The notes below the pieces were generated by a model. It worked only from the letters and a program-made list of their open reading frames with translations. It searched no databases and was not told where the DNA came from. Below are positions 11,738-22,050 of a stretch of 64,000 nucleotides of DNA, piece by piece. Every line of letters starts with the position of its first letter. Positions within the stretch are counted from its first letter, which is position 1. Source of the stretch: Azolla caroliniana. Lineage: Eukaryota > Polypodiophyta. The position numbers and the translations under genes were made by a program. The stretch lies in the NCBI GenBank assembly GCA_043228905.1, contig JBHGNT010000016.1, forward strand, positions 16,616,001 through 16,680,000, given 5' to 3'.

Positions 11738-13218
11738 TCAAATGCGCGCTAGCATCGGCATTTCCTTTGTTGGTTCCTCCGTCGGAGTTGTATGTGGCTG
11801 ACTGACCCTGGCCTGGTCCATGTCTGGTCCTTGCATCGGTGACGGTTCCTCATCACTAAGGTTGACCGTTGCCGCCTTTCTCGCTTTTTCTTCCCGCAGC
11901 CGGGACCGCTCATAGCTCCCAAACTGGATTTGAGCCTCCAGCCGATCGTCGTCCAGTTGAACTACGAGCTGCCGGACCTGTACCAGTTGTTCATCCGCCA
12001 AGGCTGTGAAATCTTCGGCCAGCTCATCCCTTATGGTGGTGAAGTCCTCCGAGGTCATCGTATAACAGTCGTCGCCCTCCTTTCGCCGGTTTTCCACGTC
12101 TGCCCTAAGCAATTGGAGTTCCGCCGTATTCTGCGCCCATTTCGTCCACCAACGCACAGAGCTGTCGTCAATCAAGCTTTTGGTCTTAGTGAGCCATGAC
12201 CGGAGGATGCATTGGATCTGTTCGGCTCCCATCTGTTATTTATTTTCTGTGGCTTGTCGCTCTTCCTTCAATTTCTTGATGATCCGAACCGTGTCCGCCT
12301 CCTACTCCCTATAATGCGACAATTGATTTTGATAGCTTGTTTGCAACCTTTGTAATACCATTGTCGCTCTTTCCTTGTCTTCATGGTTCTGTTTGTGGAG
12401 CTCCATCCGGTCATTCGCCGCTTCCTCCAATAGCCTGGAACTTTCCGCTCGTTTTTCGGCGAGTGCCGTTGTGGCCCTATCAACTTCTTGCCGAACCGTG
12501 TCCGCCTCCTACTCCCTATAATGCGACAATTGATTTTGATAGCTTGTTTGCAACCTTTGTAATACCATTGTCGCTCTTTCCTTGTCTTCATGGTTCTGTT
12601 TGTGGAGCTCCATCCGGTCATTCGCCGCTTCCTCCAATAGCATGGAACTTTCCGCTCGTTTTTCGGCGAGTGCCGTTGTGGCCCTATCAACTTCTTGCCG
12701 GAGCTCGGCCATCCGTTCTTGCTGCTGCTTATACTCCGTCTCCAACTGCTTGTAGTCCCGATGAAGATGATCGAAATCATCGGTCTTCTGCTTCAGCCTC
12801 TGATTGATCTGCCGGCGCGCGTGGTCCTCCCAGTCCTTCTGTTGACAGAGCTCTTCCTTCAGCCTCTCGATTTCCGTTTCCGCCATCCGTCGTAGCTTGT
12901 CTTTTTCCTGCAACAATTTCTCTTTTTCCTCCTTCAGTCGGTCGTAAGCATGACGTCCTTTACGCAGGTTTTCCTCTGTTCGGCGAAGGTTCTCAGCAGT
13001 CTTTTTTAATTGTTCTTCGGCCGCCTTCTTCAAGTCGCGTTCGTGGCACCGTAATGCTTCTTGTGCGGCGAGCTCATCTCGTAATTCCGCAAGCTCTTGG
13101 GCTTGCGCCGCATCTTTCTTTGGGACAGTTTGTGTCTCCGGGGTCTTATTCCTCTGTACATTAACCGGAGTCACCGGTGCTTGGATCTACGTTGCGGTTA
13201 AGGCCATTTTGGCCATAT
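11738..13218 (-). pseudogene. Long coiled-coil protein, broken by a few stops; family unknown
   Basis: A minus-strand frame from ATG 13218 to the TGA at 11738 reads about 490 codons with in-frame stops after residue 9, at both copies of an internal repeat (near 12508 and 12301) and near 12235. The predicted protein is almost wholly charged heptad-like coiled coil (AQELAELRDELAAQ, LKKAAEEQLKKTAENLRR, LLQEKDKLRRMAETEIERL) and ends in an acidic tail. The first three stops are TAG or TAA where neighbouring sequence suggests a Gln codon. I do not recognise the protein. Base composition and frequent CCGG resemble the adjacent Tat-like element, so it may be an extra ORF of that element or a captured gene. 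Confidence 0.55.
12286..12699. repeat. In-frame 207-bp tandem duplication in the coiled-coil ORF
   Basis: 12286-12492 and 12493-12699 are almost identical, both starting GAACCGTGTCCGCCTCC. 207 is divisible by three, so 69 codons are duplicated in frame. Both units contain the same TAG, so that stop predates the duplication; one copy reads AGCCTGGAA where the other reads AGCATGGAA. Confidence 0.92.
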
Positions 13219-13285
13219 CTCCTGTGATCCAATCCAAGTCTTGTTCGAGGCACCAGATCCTTTTTCTTTTAAGCACTATAGCTCA

Positions 13286-13833
13286 GAGAAACGGATTGAT
13301 ATTCTTGGGCGCTAACAGTAGCCATAGTATAGGAAAAAGGGTAGGAGGATGAGGGAGAACGACAAGTAGGTTGGAGGACCGGCAAAATTGGTTCAAACTG
13401 TCAGGAATAATACTAAAGCAGAGATGGATTTAGTACTAAAGAAGAGCAATACTATTAGTACTAAGAGGACGGGACTGCGTAAGACTCGAGTGAGAGAGAG
13501 AGAAAGAGAGATAGCGAGAATGAGAGAGAGAGAAGGATGATGACAGCAGCTCTTATATTATATGAAAGATAAGTACAAATCGGCTAAGAGGCTTAAGACT
13601 GGTGTTGAACCAATTTGGTTCAACATAATGCCTAGTGCCTTCTTTTATAGTGTTGTCAGGAGTAATCCTGAAACTTCTAGAATGTTCCAGAGAAATCTGG
13701 AATATACATTACTTTCTTATAATAAAACATAAATGAAAATAATATCCTATGAATTACAATAGATAGTGTGATGGTTAAGAGCTCAACCCATATACCATAA
13801 GGTTATGGGTTCGAGTCTTGCCATATCATGACA
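13286..13833 (-). mobile_element. G2: 5' LTR, leader and gag start of a chromodomain-type Gypsy element
   Basis: LTR 13399-13833 (435 bp, TGTCAGG...CATGACA) is homologous to both LTRs of G1. To its left, 13384-13398 (AAAATTGGTTCAAAC) is the primer-site complement, identical to G1, and an ATG near 13325 opens MATVSAQEYQSV, matching the G1 gag start, with a stop after 18 codons. Homology to G1 ends near 13286 and the rest of the element is missing. TATA complement at 13642-13649. The bases flanking the LTR (CAAAC and GCTAC) do not match, so this is a truncated 5' end and not a solo LTR. Confidence 0.82.
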
Positions 13834-14345
13834 GCTACCGTAGCTATTTCTTTGCAGCTTCAGATAGCGTTTGGCAGTCCATTTCTGCGTCGAGGTCGGA
13901 GAGCGTTGGCGAGGTTTGGTGGTGGGGAGAGTGCGAGAGAGAAAGTTCTGAGGGAGGGGGTTCACTGTGTGCGAGCTCTCTACGATTGATCTTCACGCGT
14001 CACTCTGCGTCTGTTCTCCTTGGTTCGCGATAGGAGAAGGTCTCGATGCGTGGGGCTTTTTCTCTCTGCATCTTGGCGCCTTTTTTGAGCCTCCGCATGT
14101 GCAAGTCGTGTACTATAATAGCATTGCGTGCCATGTGGGGGTGGTTTAATGTCCTATTCATAGCCCCTCGTACCCTTTTCGACGTGCCTCTTTACTCCTC
14201 GTGTGCATGGTCGTTTCCACCACTCCTTTTCATGATTTATTTGTGACAGTTTGCCGTCGTTAAGCTTTCCCCGGTTGCCAACTCGTGCTCCCCCTTACCG
14301 GCTTGGTGGTAGCTGTTTTCCTCACGGGTTGCCGTCGTGGTTGGC
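13834..14345. other. 3' remainder of Tat1, no gene seen
   Basis: Lies downstream of the Tat1 integrase in element orientation. No frame of useful length continues from the integrase and no 3' LTR or polypurine tract was found. The region ends abruptly at the G2 LTR. Confidence 0.4.
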
Positions 14346-15482
14346 CTACCGGCGTCTGATTCGGGAGCAGCCCTTCTTGGGCATAGGTCCTTTGTATGGC
14401 TTTAGTCTAAATCCGTTGACCCATTTACCCTGCACTTCGCCGACAACTATCCCTAACTGGTAAGACCCATTAAACTCGCGTGTGATCCAGTACGGTTCGG
14501 TCCATCTAAACCGTAGTTTGCCTGGCATTTTACCCATCCGGGTCTGGAACACTAGTACCGGCTTGCCGATGCCAAACATTTTCTCGTTGCCCTTCCGGTG
14601 CCGATCTACAAACACTTTCCGTCGTCGTTGTTCCAATTCCAGGTGCATGATGCTCGCCAGTCGGTGTTCTTCTAGTTCACACAGAGCCTTTAACCGAATT
14701 GCCTCTGATTCCTTTTCATTGAGTCGTTCCCGAATCTGAATCCGTAAGCTTGGTACCTGGAATTCGACTGGCATGACTGCCTCTAATCCGAATGCTAACC
14801 GAAACGGTGTTGTTCGAATGCTTGTTTTGTACGTTGTCTGATAGGCCCAGAGCGCACTATGCAGCTTCGTATCCCAATCCGTCCGGTTTTCGTTGACGAT
14901 TTTCCGGAGGATATTCTGGAGTGTTTTGTTCGTCGACTCAGCTAACCCGTTTGCTTGCGGATAGTACGGTGAGCTTCGTTTATGTACTACCGCATAGAAC
15001 GTTGTCAAACATTCTACCACCTGTCCAAGAAAGTGCCCTCCTTGGTCGCTTATCAGCTCTATGGGGCATCCGTACCGGCACCAAATGCATTCGTATAAAA
15101 ATTTCGCCGTTGACGCCGTGGTGTTGTCTCGTTGGGCTTTCGCTTCCACCCACTTAGTGCAGTAATCCGTCGTGACGATTACGTACCGGTTACCGGTTCT
15201 CATTGCCGATGGTTTAAATGGCCGGACAAAATCCAGCCCCCATTTCTGGAATGGTTCTAGTGGTAGGACTGGCTGATGCGGCATCCTAGCTTGTTCCGTT
15301 GGTTGGCCCATTCGCTGGCATAGATCACACTCTTTCGCGTACCGGACTGCGTCTTTCAATGTAGTCGGCCACCATAGGCCACTTTGCCATATCTTCCTTG
15401 CCGTCGCATCCCCGACATAATGACCTCCGGCGACTCCGCAGTGTGCCTCCCGTAGTATTACCTCTTTCTCGTCGCTGCGCAC
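14346..15482 (-). CDS. Tat1 integrase (open, 378 codons)
   Basis: Joins retroelement cDNA to host DNA. Visible in order: zinc-binding HHCC (AHCGVAGGHY...CDLCQ), first catalytic Asp in WGLDFV, second in ELISDQGGHF, Glu in NGLAESTNK (DDE triad complete), then a C-terminal domain with VLVFQTRMGKMPGKLRFRWTEPYWI and KPYKGP. No chromodomain. The open frame is the C-terminal part of the pol polyprotein; its first Met is not a true start. Intactness suggests a relatively recent element, though the rest is broken. Confidence 0.88.
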   Translation of the reverse strand: MRSDEKEVILREAHCGVAGGHYVGDATARKIWQSGLWWPTTLKDAVRYAKECDLCQRMGQPTEQARMPHQPVLPLEPFQKWGLDFVRPFKPSAMRTGNRYVIVTTDYCTKWVEAKAQRDNTTASTAKFLYECIWCRYGCPIELISDQGGHFLGQVVECLTTFYAVVHKRSSPYYPQANGLAESTNKTLQNILRKIVNENRTDWDTKLHSALWAYQTTYKTSIRTTPFRLAFGLEAVMPVEFQVPSLRIQIRERLNEKESEAIRLKALCELEEHRLASIMHLELEQRRRKVFVDRHRKGNEKMFGIGKPVLVFQTRMGKMPGKLRFRWTEPYWITREFNGSYQLGIVVGEVQGKWVNGFRLKPYKGPMPKKGCSRIRRR

Positions 15483-15788
15483 CGCTCGTCGCCAGATACC
15501 ATCCGCACCTTTGTGGTATAGCGTGTCCTATAATAAACAGAAGTGTCGGCTTTGTACCACCAGGCGTTTTCTCTCGTCTCGGTTCATCTCCTCCGGAGGC
15601 AATCCAGTACTCAGAAACTGGTGCATATTAGTTAGCCACTTATCTTTCTGTGCCAACGTTTCATCTGTTGCCGTTTCCATGGTGACTCGAAAAAGCTCTG
15701 CATCCGGAAACTCGTCCGGTACCCTGTCACCCATCTCCCCGGAATCTAACCGGCTTAGATAATCTGCTACCGCATGCTGTATGTCGGG

Positions 15789-17033
15789 TCAGTGGAATAT
15801 CTCGAATTCGAACTCCTGCAACAGCAAGGTCCACCGGGCCAACTTACCGGTACGTGACGCTTTGGATACTAGGTAGAGGAGTGCCGAATGATCTACATGG
15901 AAGGAGAACTTTCTTCCTAATAAATAATGCCTAAATTTTGTTACACTGTAGATCATTCCTAAAGCTTCCCTTTCCGTGGTAGAATAATTTCGTTCTGCTT
16001 GGTATAGCTTCCGGCTGGCATAATACCCTGGCCGGTACCACCTTGGCTTGGTAAGCTGCATGAGCGCGCTGCCGATTGCGATGTCGGAGGTGTCCACGAA
16101 CACATGAAACTCTTTACTCCAATCCGGAGGCTGCACTACCCGTGCTTGTGACAATAATACCTTTAGTGCCCGGTATGCCTTGTCTTCGACGTCTGTCCAT
16201 TGGAATGGTGTTCGGTGTACTGCCACATGCAGAGGTGTAGCCAGGTCCGCCAAATATCAGAGCATACAGTTATGCCAACGGATTTGTCCTAAGGAACGGC
16301 TCAATTCCTTTGCCGTTGTCGGTGCCGGTGCTTCTAGGATTGCTTTCACTTTGTCCGGATCTACGGCAATGCCTTCCTTGCTCACAATATGCCCTAGTAG
16401 CGTTCCGCTGGATACTCCAAATACACACTTCACTGGATTCAGGCTTAGCCAGTACGCCCTACACTTCTCTAGACATAGTCTGAGATGCTGCAAATGATCT
16501 TCTTCTCTACTATAGACGGCGAAGTCGTCAAGGAACACCTGCATAAAGGCCGGTATGTATTCGCTAAAGATCTCCATGATGATCCGTTAGAATGTTGTTG
16601 GTGCCGTTTTCAGTCCGAACATCATCACCACGGCAACAAACACTCCCCATTCGGTGACGAAAGCCGTTTTCTCTTGATCATCAGGGTGCATCCGGATCTG
16701 ATTATACCCGCTGAATCCGTCTAAGAAACTATAGACTTCATGGCCGGCGACGGCATCCAAAACTCCATTCGTAAACAGAAGTGGAAATGCATTTGTTACC
16801 GTTGTCGCATTGAGCTTCCGGTAGTCAACACAAACTCTAATTTTGTCGTTCTTCTTCTGTAGGACTACGATCGGGCTCAACCATGTAGATTTCTTTACGG
16901 GATGGATGAAGCCAACCCTCAGCAATTTGTCGATCTCCTCCTTGACTTTGGCGGCGTAGTTTGGGTTCATCCGGTACCGACGCTGTGCAACCGGCTTGGC
17001 ATCTTTGCTCAGATGTATCTGGTGCTGATACAA
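15789..17033 (-). pseudogene. Tat1 reverse transcriptase and RNase H
   Basis: Open pieces 17033-16587, 16577-16257 and 16253-15789, separated by single stops. RT motifs: VKEEIDKLLRVGFI, KIRVCVDYRKLN, FSGYNQI, and the catalytic box VFLDDFAVYS, with Phe rather than the usual Tyr before xDD. The RNase H-like domain has FHVFVDTSDIAIGS, STTEREALGMIY and FHVDHSALLYL. The first stop falls just after the segment KTAPTTF. The region 15483-15788 continues pol toward integrase but is shifted. Confidence 0.85.
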
Positions 17034-17274
17034 CTAAGGATCCAGGCCTCTCATATCCTCATAAGACCAGGCAAATACGTCGCGAAACTCGTTGAGGAGT
17101 GTAATTATCGCCGTTTTGTTCCCTGCATTCATTTCTTTGGCGATGTGCACCGGTTTTGCCTCCTCCGTCGTTCCTAGATTTACCTCTTCTAATTGAGACG
17201 CTTTTACGCGCTATGATACGGCCATTTCCCTTTCCAACGCCTCCTGTGCTTGCCATAACTCCCGGATTGCTTCT

Positions 17275-18285
17275 TTATCCGGTTCCATCCGGTTGCAGTA
17301 AGTAGGGTGATACCGCTTCGGCGATGTCAATTTCGAATAGGGGTACAATCTTCGGGTTCTCCAGCAAGTACTGATCTTCTTCTTCGTCTCCTAATTCTTC
17401 CAGCATATTGACGCACTCTGCATATAACGGTGTCAGATCCTTGCCGGTGCCCTTCCTTGGTTGTGTTGGTACCCGTACCTTCGCTTTTTCCCGCCAGAAC
17501 ATAATCATATTCCTCCTCCAGTTCTGCTTGATGTGTGCCGTCTTTAACCAAGGGCATCCCAATAATAATGGGTACGCTCCTTGAGCCTGCAACTTGAGAA
17601 CTACGGCTGAGATTTGGAATGTGTGGCCCCCGATGGTTACTTCTAAGTCCCGTATTAATCCTGTTGGTCGCACCGAGCTTGTGTCCGCCATTCGGAGTCA
17701 GAACGGACATGGCTCCCACTCTTGGATTCCAAGAGCATCGCACGTCCGGAGGCTGATTACATTAACGCCGGAGCCTCCGTCTATTATCGTGCCAAGGAGT
17801 TCTTTCCCTTTCACAATGGCCGTAATTGCTAGACTGTTGGTGTCCACCACCGCCGGTCCCTCCTCCGGATTTGAGAAGAATGTTGGAGCCGGTGGTGTTC
17901 CGCCTGTCGACATGCCAAACTTGAGTCCTTCTGTGAATCTTGGTACTAGCTGCAAGAGTCGTCCTAATGGTAGCACGATCTGGCATTCCTGCAATACCTG
18001 CCATGTCACGTTTTCGGACTGACTGCCATCGGCGAGCTCTTCGGTGTTCTCCTTTTGCTGCGCAAGTTCTGCTACGTTTCGCTCATTTGCCTTTTTCACC
18101 TATTCCGTTGCCTGTTTCCGGATGGCCTCTTGTGTCTCCCATTCCGTCGTCTTGCCCTTCGACCTTGTGGTGACCTGCTGTAGGTCTACGATTTCAGCGA
18201 CTACCATGTTTACTGCCGATCGCTTATCATAGCTCTTTGCCGGACATTGATTACTGTAATGTCCTTCTTTCCGGCAATAATAGCA
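17275..18285 (-). pseudogene. Tat1 third zinc knuckle and aspartic protease
   Basis: A CX2CX4HX4C knuckle (CYYCRKEGHYSNQC) lies at 18285-18244 in a frame distinct from the overlapping open frame at 18210-18695. The protease spans the frames at 18099-17698 and 17691-17275, separated by one stop. Its active-site box is IIDGGSGVNVIS, a DGGS variant of the retropepsin D-T/S-G motif also present in G4 (VIDGGSVVNVIS). The segment PLLLGCPWL is the second conserved protease block. Confidence 0.8.
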
Positions 18286-18675
18286 ATATGCTTTCCAGGT
18301 ATTGCTGGATTCGGCATTGTTTCCTGGACATGGTGGAGGGCCTGTGGTAACCGCGGGGCTCTGGTCCGGTTGGCTGCTTGAGGCGCCTTTTTCCGGTTCA
18401 CGTGGGTGGCTCCCGTTTTTGAAATGTTGTTTTTTATTAAAGTTCTTTTTGTTACGGTACCATTGCCGGGGTTGGTCGTCATACCTCCCGTAATCTTCCC
18501 GTCGTTGGTGATAACCGGGGGAGTGATCCCGGTTGTGATGCTCGTACTGTCCATTGTAATCTCGGTACTTGTCATATCTCTTGTACCGGTCATAGTTGTC
18601 TCACCGATTGTCGTACCGGACATCCTGTGCCGGTCGATATCACTCCTCTCGCCGCCAGCGTTCGTCTTCTTCGTC

Positions 18676-19872
18676 TCAGCTGCTACGTGGCTCAATTTGC
18701 CGGACTGGTGGTGCTTGCTGATTCAATAAGTTATATTCACACCGGTCCATCGTGTGGCTCGTAGATTGGCAGAGTAAGCAGTGCGTCCGCATGGTGCACT
18801 CCAGTGACGAGTGTTCGGAATTCAAGCAAGTTGAACATTGGTTTGCTTGCCGGAAACGGAGATCCTCATCGGTTGGTAATGCTCGTTGGAGGGCTCCCAT
18901 TGTTAGCCAAGAGCTCGTTTTCTCCATTTCTCTAACCCGGTCGATGACCTAGTCGACAGTGCTTGTGTGAAAGTCGATGACCATGCATACCGTTCGTAGA
19001 GGTTCCCGGAGCGCGGCTAAAAATATAGCCCACGTTTCTTCCTCCGGAGGTGCGCGGGTAAGCTGATTGTGCATCCGTTGAAACCGGATGACAAACTGCG
19101 GGATGCTCTCCCCGGGGTCCTGCCGAATGGTATAAAATAAGCCCACCATTTCTCGCTGGTCCACCTCCTTTTGGAAGAAGTGCAAGAATTTGTCTTTCAG
19201 GTCCGCAAAGGTGGTGATGGTGCTGCGATCCTGCGTCCGGTGCCATCGTTCCTCTTCTACCATGGTTAACCGTTGTCACACATGGTTTGCCTCCCATGTT
19301 TGCCTCCCATCATCCCTATACTTGGAGTACTGGAACGGCATGTCGTCGTCCGGTGTCGGTACCTAGGCTGGTGGTGTCGGTGGTCTTTCCTGTTGTTCCG
19401 TCGACGTCGGAGGTCTTTGCCGGTCTTTTTCCGTCTCCAGAGGTTGCTCCACGTCTAGTGCCGGAGGTTCCTGGTCTGCCAACTCTGGTTCCGTTGTCAG
19501 TGAGGTATCTGACTCCTCGTCCTCCAGTCCTCCTGGGGTGTCATTACTACTGCGATAATTTGTGTGCGCGCTGTAACCCCCTTCTGAATCCGATTCCAGC
19601 GCTGAAAATGCTTCGGATTCGCCATTTCTTCCGGCTAAGGCCTGGAGAAGGGTTTCCGCTTCCCGGAGGCTGCCTAAGTTGCTTCCTTCGTCCGGGTAGG
19701 CGTTTTGTTGCAGACGAAGCGACTCCTCCGCCAGTTTCCGGATCACTCTGGAAAATAATCGATCCGTTCAGATTTCTTCCACTGCTTGCTGGAAAGCTCT
19801 CGCCGCCTTCTCCGTTCAGCAAGTCTTCGTGCCCTCTCCGTAATCGGGTCGTCTATTGGCCTAGTCGTCCAT
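18676..19872 (-). pseudogene. Tat1 gag with two zinc knuckles
   Basis: Starts at ATG 19872 shortly after the primer site and is broken by stops and at least one frame change. The N-terminal part is acidic and Ser/Pro-rich (19746-19363). A retrotransposon gag domain follows (19297-18932: FADLKDKFLHFFQKEVDQRE, ESIPQFVIRFQRMHNQL). Next come two CX2CX4HX4C knuckles at 18927-18676: CSTCLNSEHSSLEC and CLLCQSTSHTMDRC. Nucleocapsid role: binding and packaging element RNA. Confidence 0.8.
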
Positions 19873-19921
19873 TCCTGCCGCTGTTCACTACGATTATGCA
19901 GGAATCGTGGTCGCCAAAAAC

Positions 19922-20344
19922 TGTGTTAATCCTAGGGGGCTGGACAATAGCCAAACACAGGGTGTCCACTTAAGACACTTCTCCAAAGGGTGGTACGGCA
20001 AAATGACTTACGGCACAACGCTTAATTAGACCTTAATTGGTTACTTAGCAATCCATAATTAACACGCGTAAGATATAACAATGACTACAGAACGGTAATC
20101 AACACTGAGAGGTTAAGACAATAAGCTCTATTAATTATTTGCTTCTGATTACATGATAATCGGGCCTTTATATAGGTCTCCGGTGCGAAATACAAAACGG
20201 TGCCAACCGGCACCTTTACGGGATCGGTCCGGATCCAGATCGGCATACCGATTCCGGTCCGTCCGTCCACATCTTCTCATATATTAATATCTCTATTAAG
20301 ATTACTAATTACAACAGTTCCCGAATAAACTATTCCTTTTCACA
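19922..20344 (-). repeat. 5' LTR and primer site of Tat1
   Basis: On the minus strand it begins TGTGAAAAGGAATAG at 20344, has a TATA-like CTATATAAAGG at about 20177-20165 and ends TTAACACA at 19922. Four to five bases later comes TTGGCGACCACGATTCC (about 19917-19901), a plausible tRNA-derived primer site starting TGG. The spacing matches the related G4 and 36391-36819 LTRs. The matching 3' LTR is not in the window. Confidence 0.7.
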
Positions 20345-21152
20345 CTTTGATTTGGACCTCAAGCCTTCTTGTCAGCCGGTAACACCGTGTATAGTCGTCG
20401 ATGAAGGAGACGAAATATCGACTCCCGCCAAGACTAACATTTTGTGCAGGCCCCCATACATCGGAGTGTATCAAGTCGAGCTTGTTCCGGCTCCAGTTAC
20501 ACTCGTCTGGGAAAGGAAGTTGGTGTTGCTTCCCTAGCTGGCAGGCTTCACAAATTTTTGCCTTCCGGCCACTAAATTTGGGCAATCCGAACACCACTTG
20601 TTTCGATTGCAGGTCCTAAAGCCGTTGATAGTTGACGTGGCCTATCTGCTTGTGCCATAAGTCGATATCCGACTCGACTTTTTGTCCTTTCGTGAACATT
20701 GCGGTGCCACCATCACTAGAGTCGAGGATAAACATCCTCTCGTCTCTACGCCCTTGCGCGATAACTCGGCCTTCTTCCTCGATGAAGTACCCGAGATGCG
20801 TAAACCGAACTTGCATCCCTTGGTCGACAATCTGTCCGACCAACACCAGGTTCTTCGTGATTATTGGAACATGTAACATGTTCATGAGTTTCCCTTTTTG
20901 CCCAACATGGCTTAGGGGAACTTCACCGACATTCGTGATTGGATGCGGAGTGTCATCTCCGGTTGCCACTACTCCCGGCTGCATCGGTTTTTCTAGGTAC
21001 GAGAACCACTCCTTGTGGCACGTCATGCGGTTTGACACGCCAGAGTTGACGTGCCACACCTCGTCCGACTTCGGGATGATCTTCTTCATCGATTTTGCTT
21101 CGTGTCTCGTCACGAAGACTGACCCTTTTCCGGTGTCGTGAAAATCCGCCAA
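20345..21152 (-). pseudogene. Element B protease remnant, pre-integrase domain and integrase start
   Basis: 21152-20616 is open: a decayed protease box (EVWHVNSGVSNRMT in place of the usual W-x-[LIV]-D-S-G-A-S), then FVGQIVDQG-type sequence and LWHKQIGHVNYQRL of the gag pre-integrase domain. 20597-20345 continues with the zinc-binding CEACQLGKQH, LDLIHSDVWGP and FVSFIDDYTR, where Asp of HSD is the first integrase catalytic residue. The frame degenerates just before the Tat1 junction. Confidence 0.83.
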
Positions 21153-21206
21153 TAACCGTGGATCGTGAGGCGGAACTATCGGGGTTCTAGACGGGAAGGA
21201 TTTAGG

Positions 21207-22034
21207 GTTTCACACTTAATGTATTTTAGGCGTAAAGAGGAGTGATTTCCCTCTAATAAGAGTAAATTGGTAGTATAAGAGATCGAATAATAGTTAATTA
21301 CATTTATGCATAAGCAAATCTTCGAGTAGGAGATTATGTGAGATTGAATAATACCTAATAATGCTAATAAGTAAGAAAAGCTTAGATTACGGGAGTATGA
21401 ATGACACTTAATTATCTTTATACATAAGCAATGTTTAAAATAAGAGAGCATAAGAGAAGAAATATGGAAAGTTTTTATTACTAAATCATCAATATAATGG
21501 ACTTGTTTTGATACATGATTTATTTGTTTTTCTATCTCCCCTTTTGGGGTATAAGAGTATGAGAGAGGAAATATAAATCTTTTCTTATTCAATCCCCGTC
21601 TCCTTCTTCTTCTTAAAATAAGCTCTTATTTATAGGTTTACTATGGTTTGCTTTATTTTTCTCCTAAAAAAAAGCTTGTCTATATGAGTTGCGTTTTATT
21701 TCTATCACTATTTTAGTTTTGTAAGTCCAAATTAGACATGCAAGCTACTTTTGGAAAGCCCTTTGAGTTATCTTTCTTATGAATATTTTCTTGTCTAATT
21801 TGGACACCGGATTAGGAAATTATGAGCTTTTTTTCTCTACCTTGCTCCTCAATTCCACGCCTTGCGTTTTTTTTGCGTTATTATTATTTTATTTTTTTTA
21901 CTTTTTCTATTTTTTTCTACTTTTGAAAATTCGCTTCTACCTTCTTATCTTTTCATCATTTATTACAAAAGTTGACTTTACAATATTAGTTTATTTCAAC
22001 TACTACTTTATTCTTTTTTGGTGGTGGTTTCACA
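21207..22034. other. AT-rich insertion in element B
   Basis: About 830 bp of strongly AT-rich sequence separates the gag zinc-knuckle region (right) from the protease region (left). It is bordered by direct repeats of TTTCACACT followed by (TA)ATGTATT at 21207-21226 and 22027-22042. The same TTTCACAC string also occurs at 20339 and 11248, at other element boundaries. No ORF of note, no LTR pair and no terminal inverted repeat was identified. Confidence 0.55.
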
Positions 22035-22050
22035 CTATGTATTGAAAACA

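Larger units (their letters stand above)
13834..20344 (-). mobile_element. Tat1: Tat-like Ty3/Gypsy retrotransposon lacking its 3' LTR
   Basis: Order on the minus strand: 5' LTR (20344-19922), primer site, gag with zinc knuckles, protease, reverse transcriptase, RNase H, integrase. There is no chromodomain. Overall resemblance is to plant Tat/Retand-type elements and it is homologous throughout to G4 (54959-62610). Most ORFs are broken by single stops or shifts, while integrase is open. The right LTR abuts the truncated integrase of Copia element B, so Tat1 probably inserted into it, but the expected continuation of B is not found on the other side. Confidence 0.82.

Noticed and set aside
11310-12807. 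Long plus-strand ORFs opposite the coiled-coil gene
   Set aside because: Pro/Ser/Leu-rich mirror of the minus-strand coding frame; the 207-bp repeat makes them look repetitive as well.
13399-13833. Solo LTR from unequal recombination
   Set aside because: No matching flanking duplication, and the primer site plus gag start follow it directly, so it is the 5' end of a truncated element.
20616-21141. 169-residue plus-strand ORF
   Set aside because: Exact antisense of the element B pre-integrase frame, which has clear Copia motifs.
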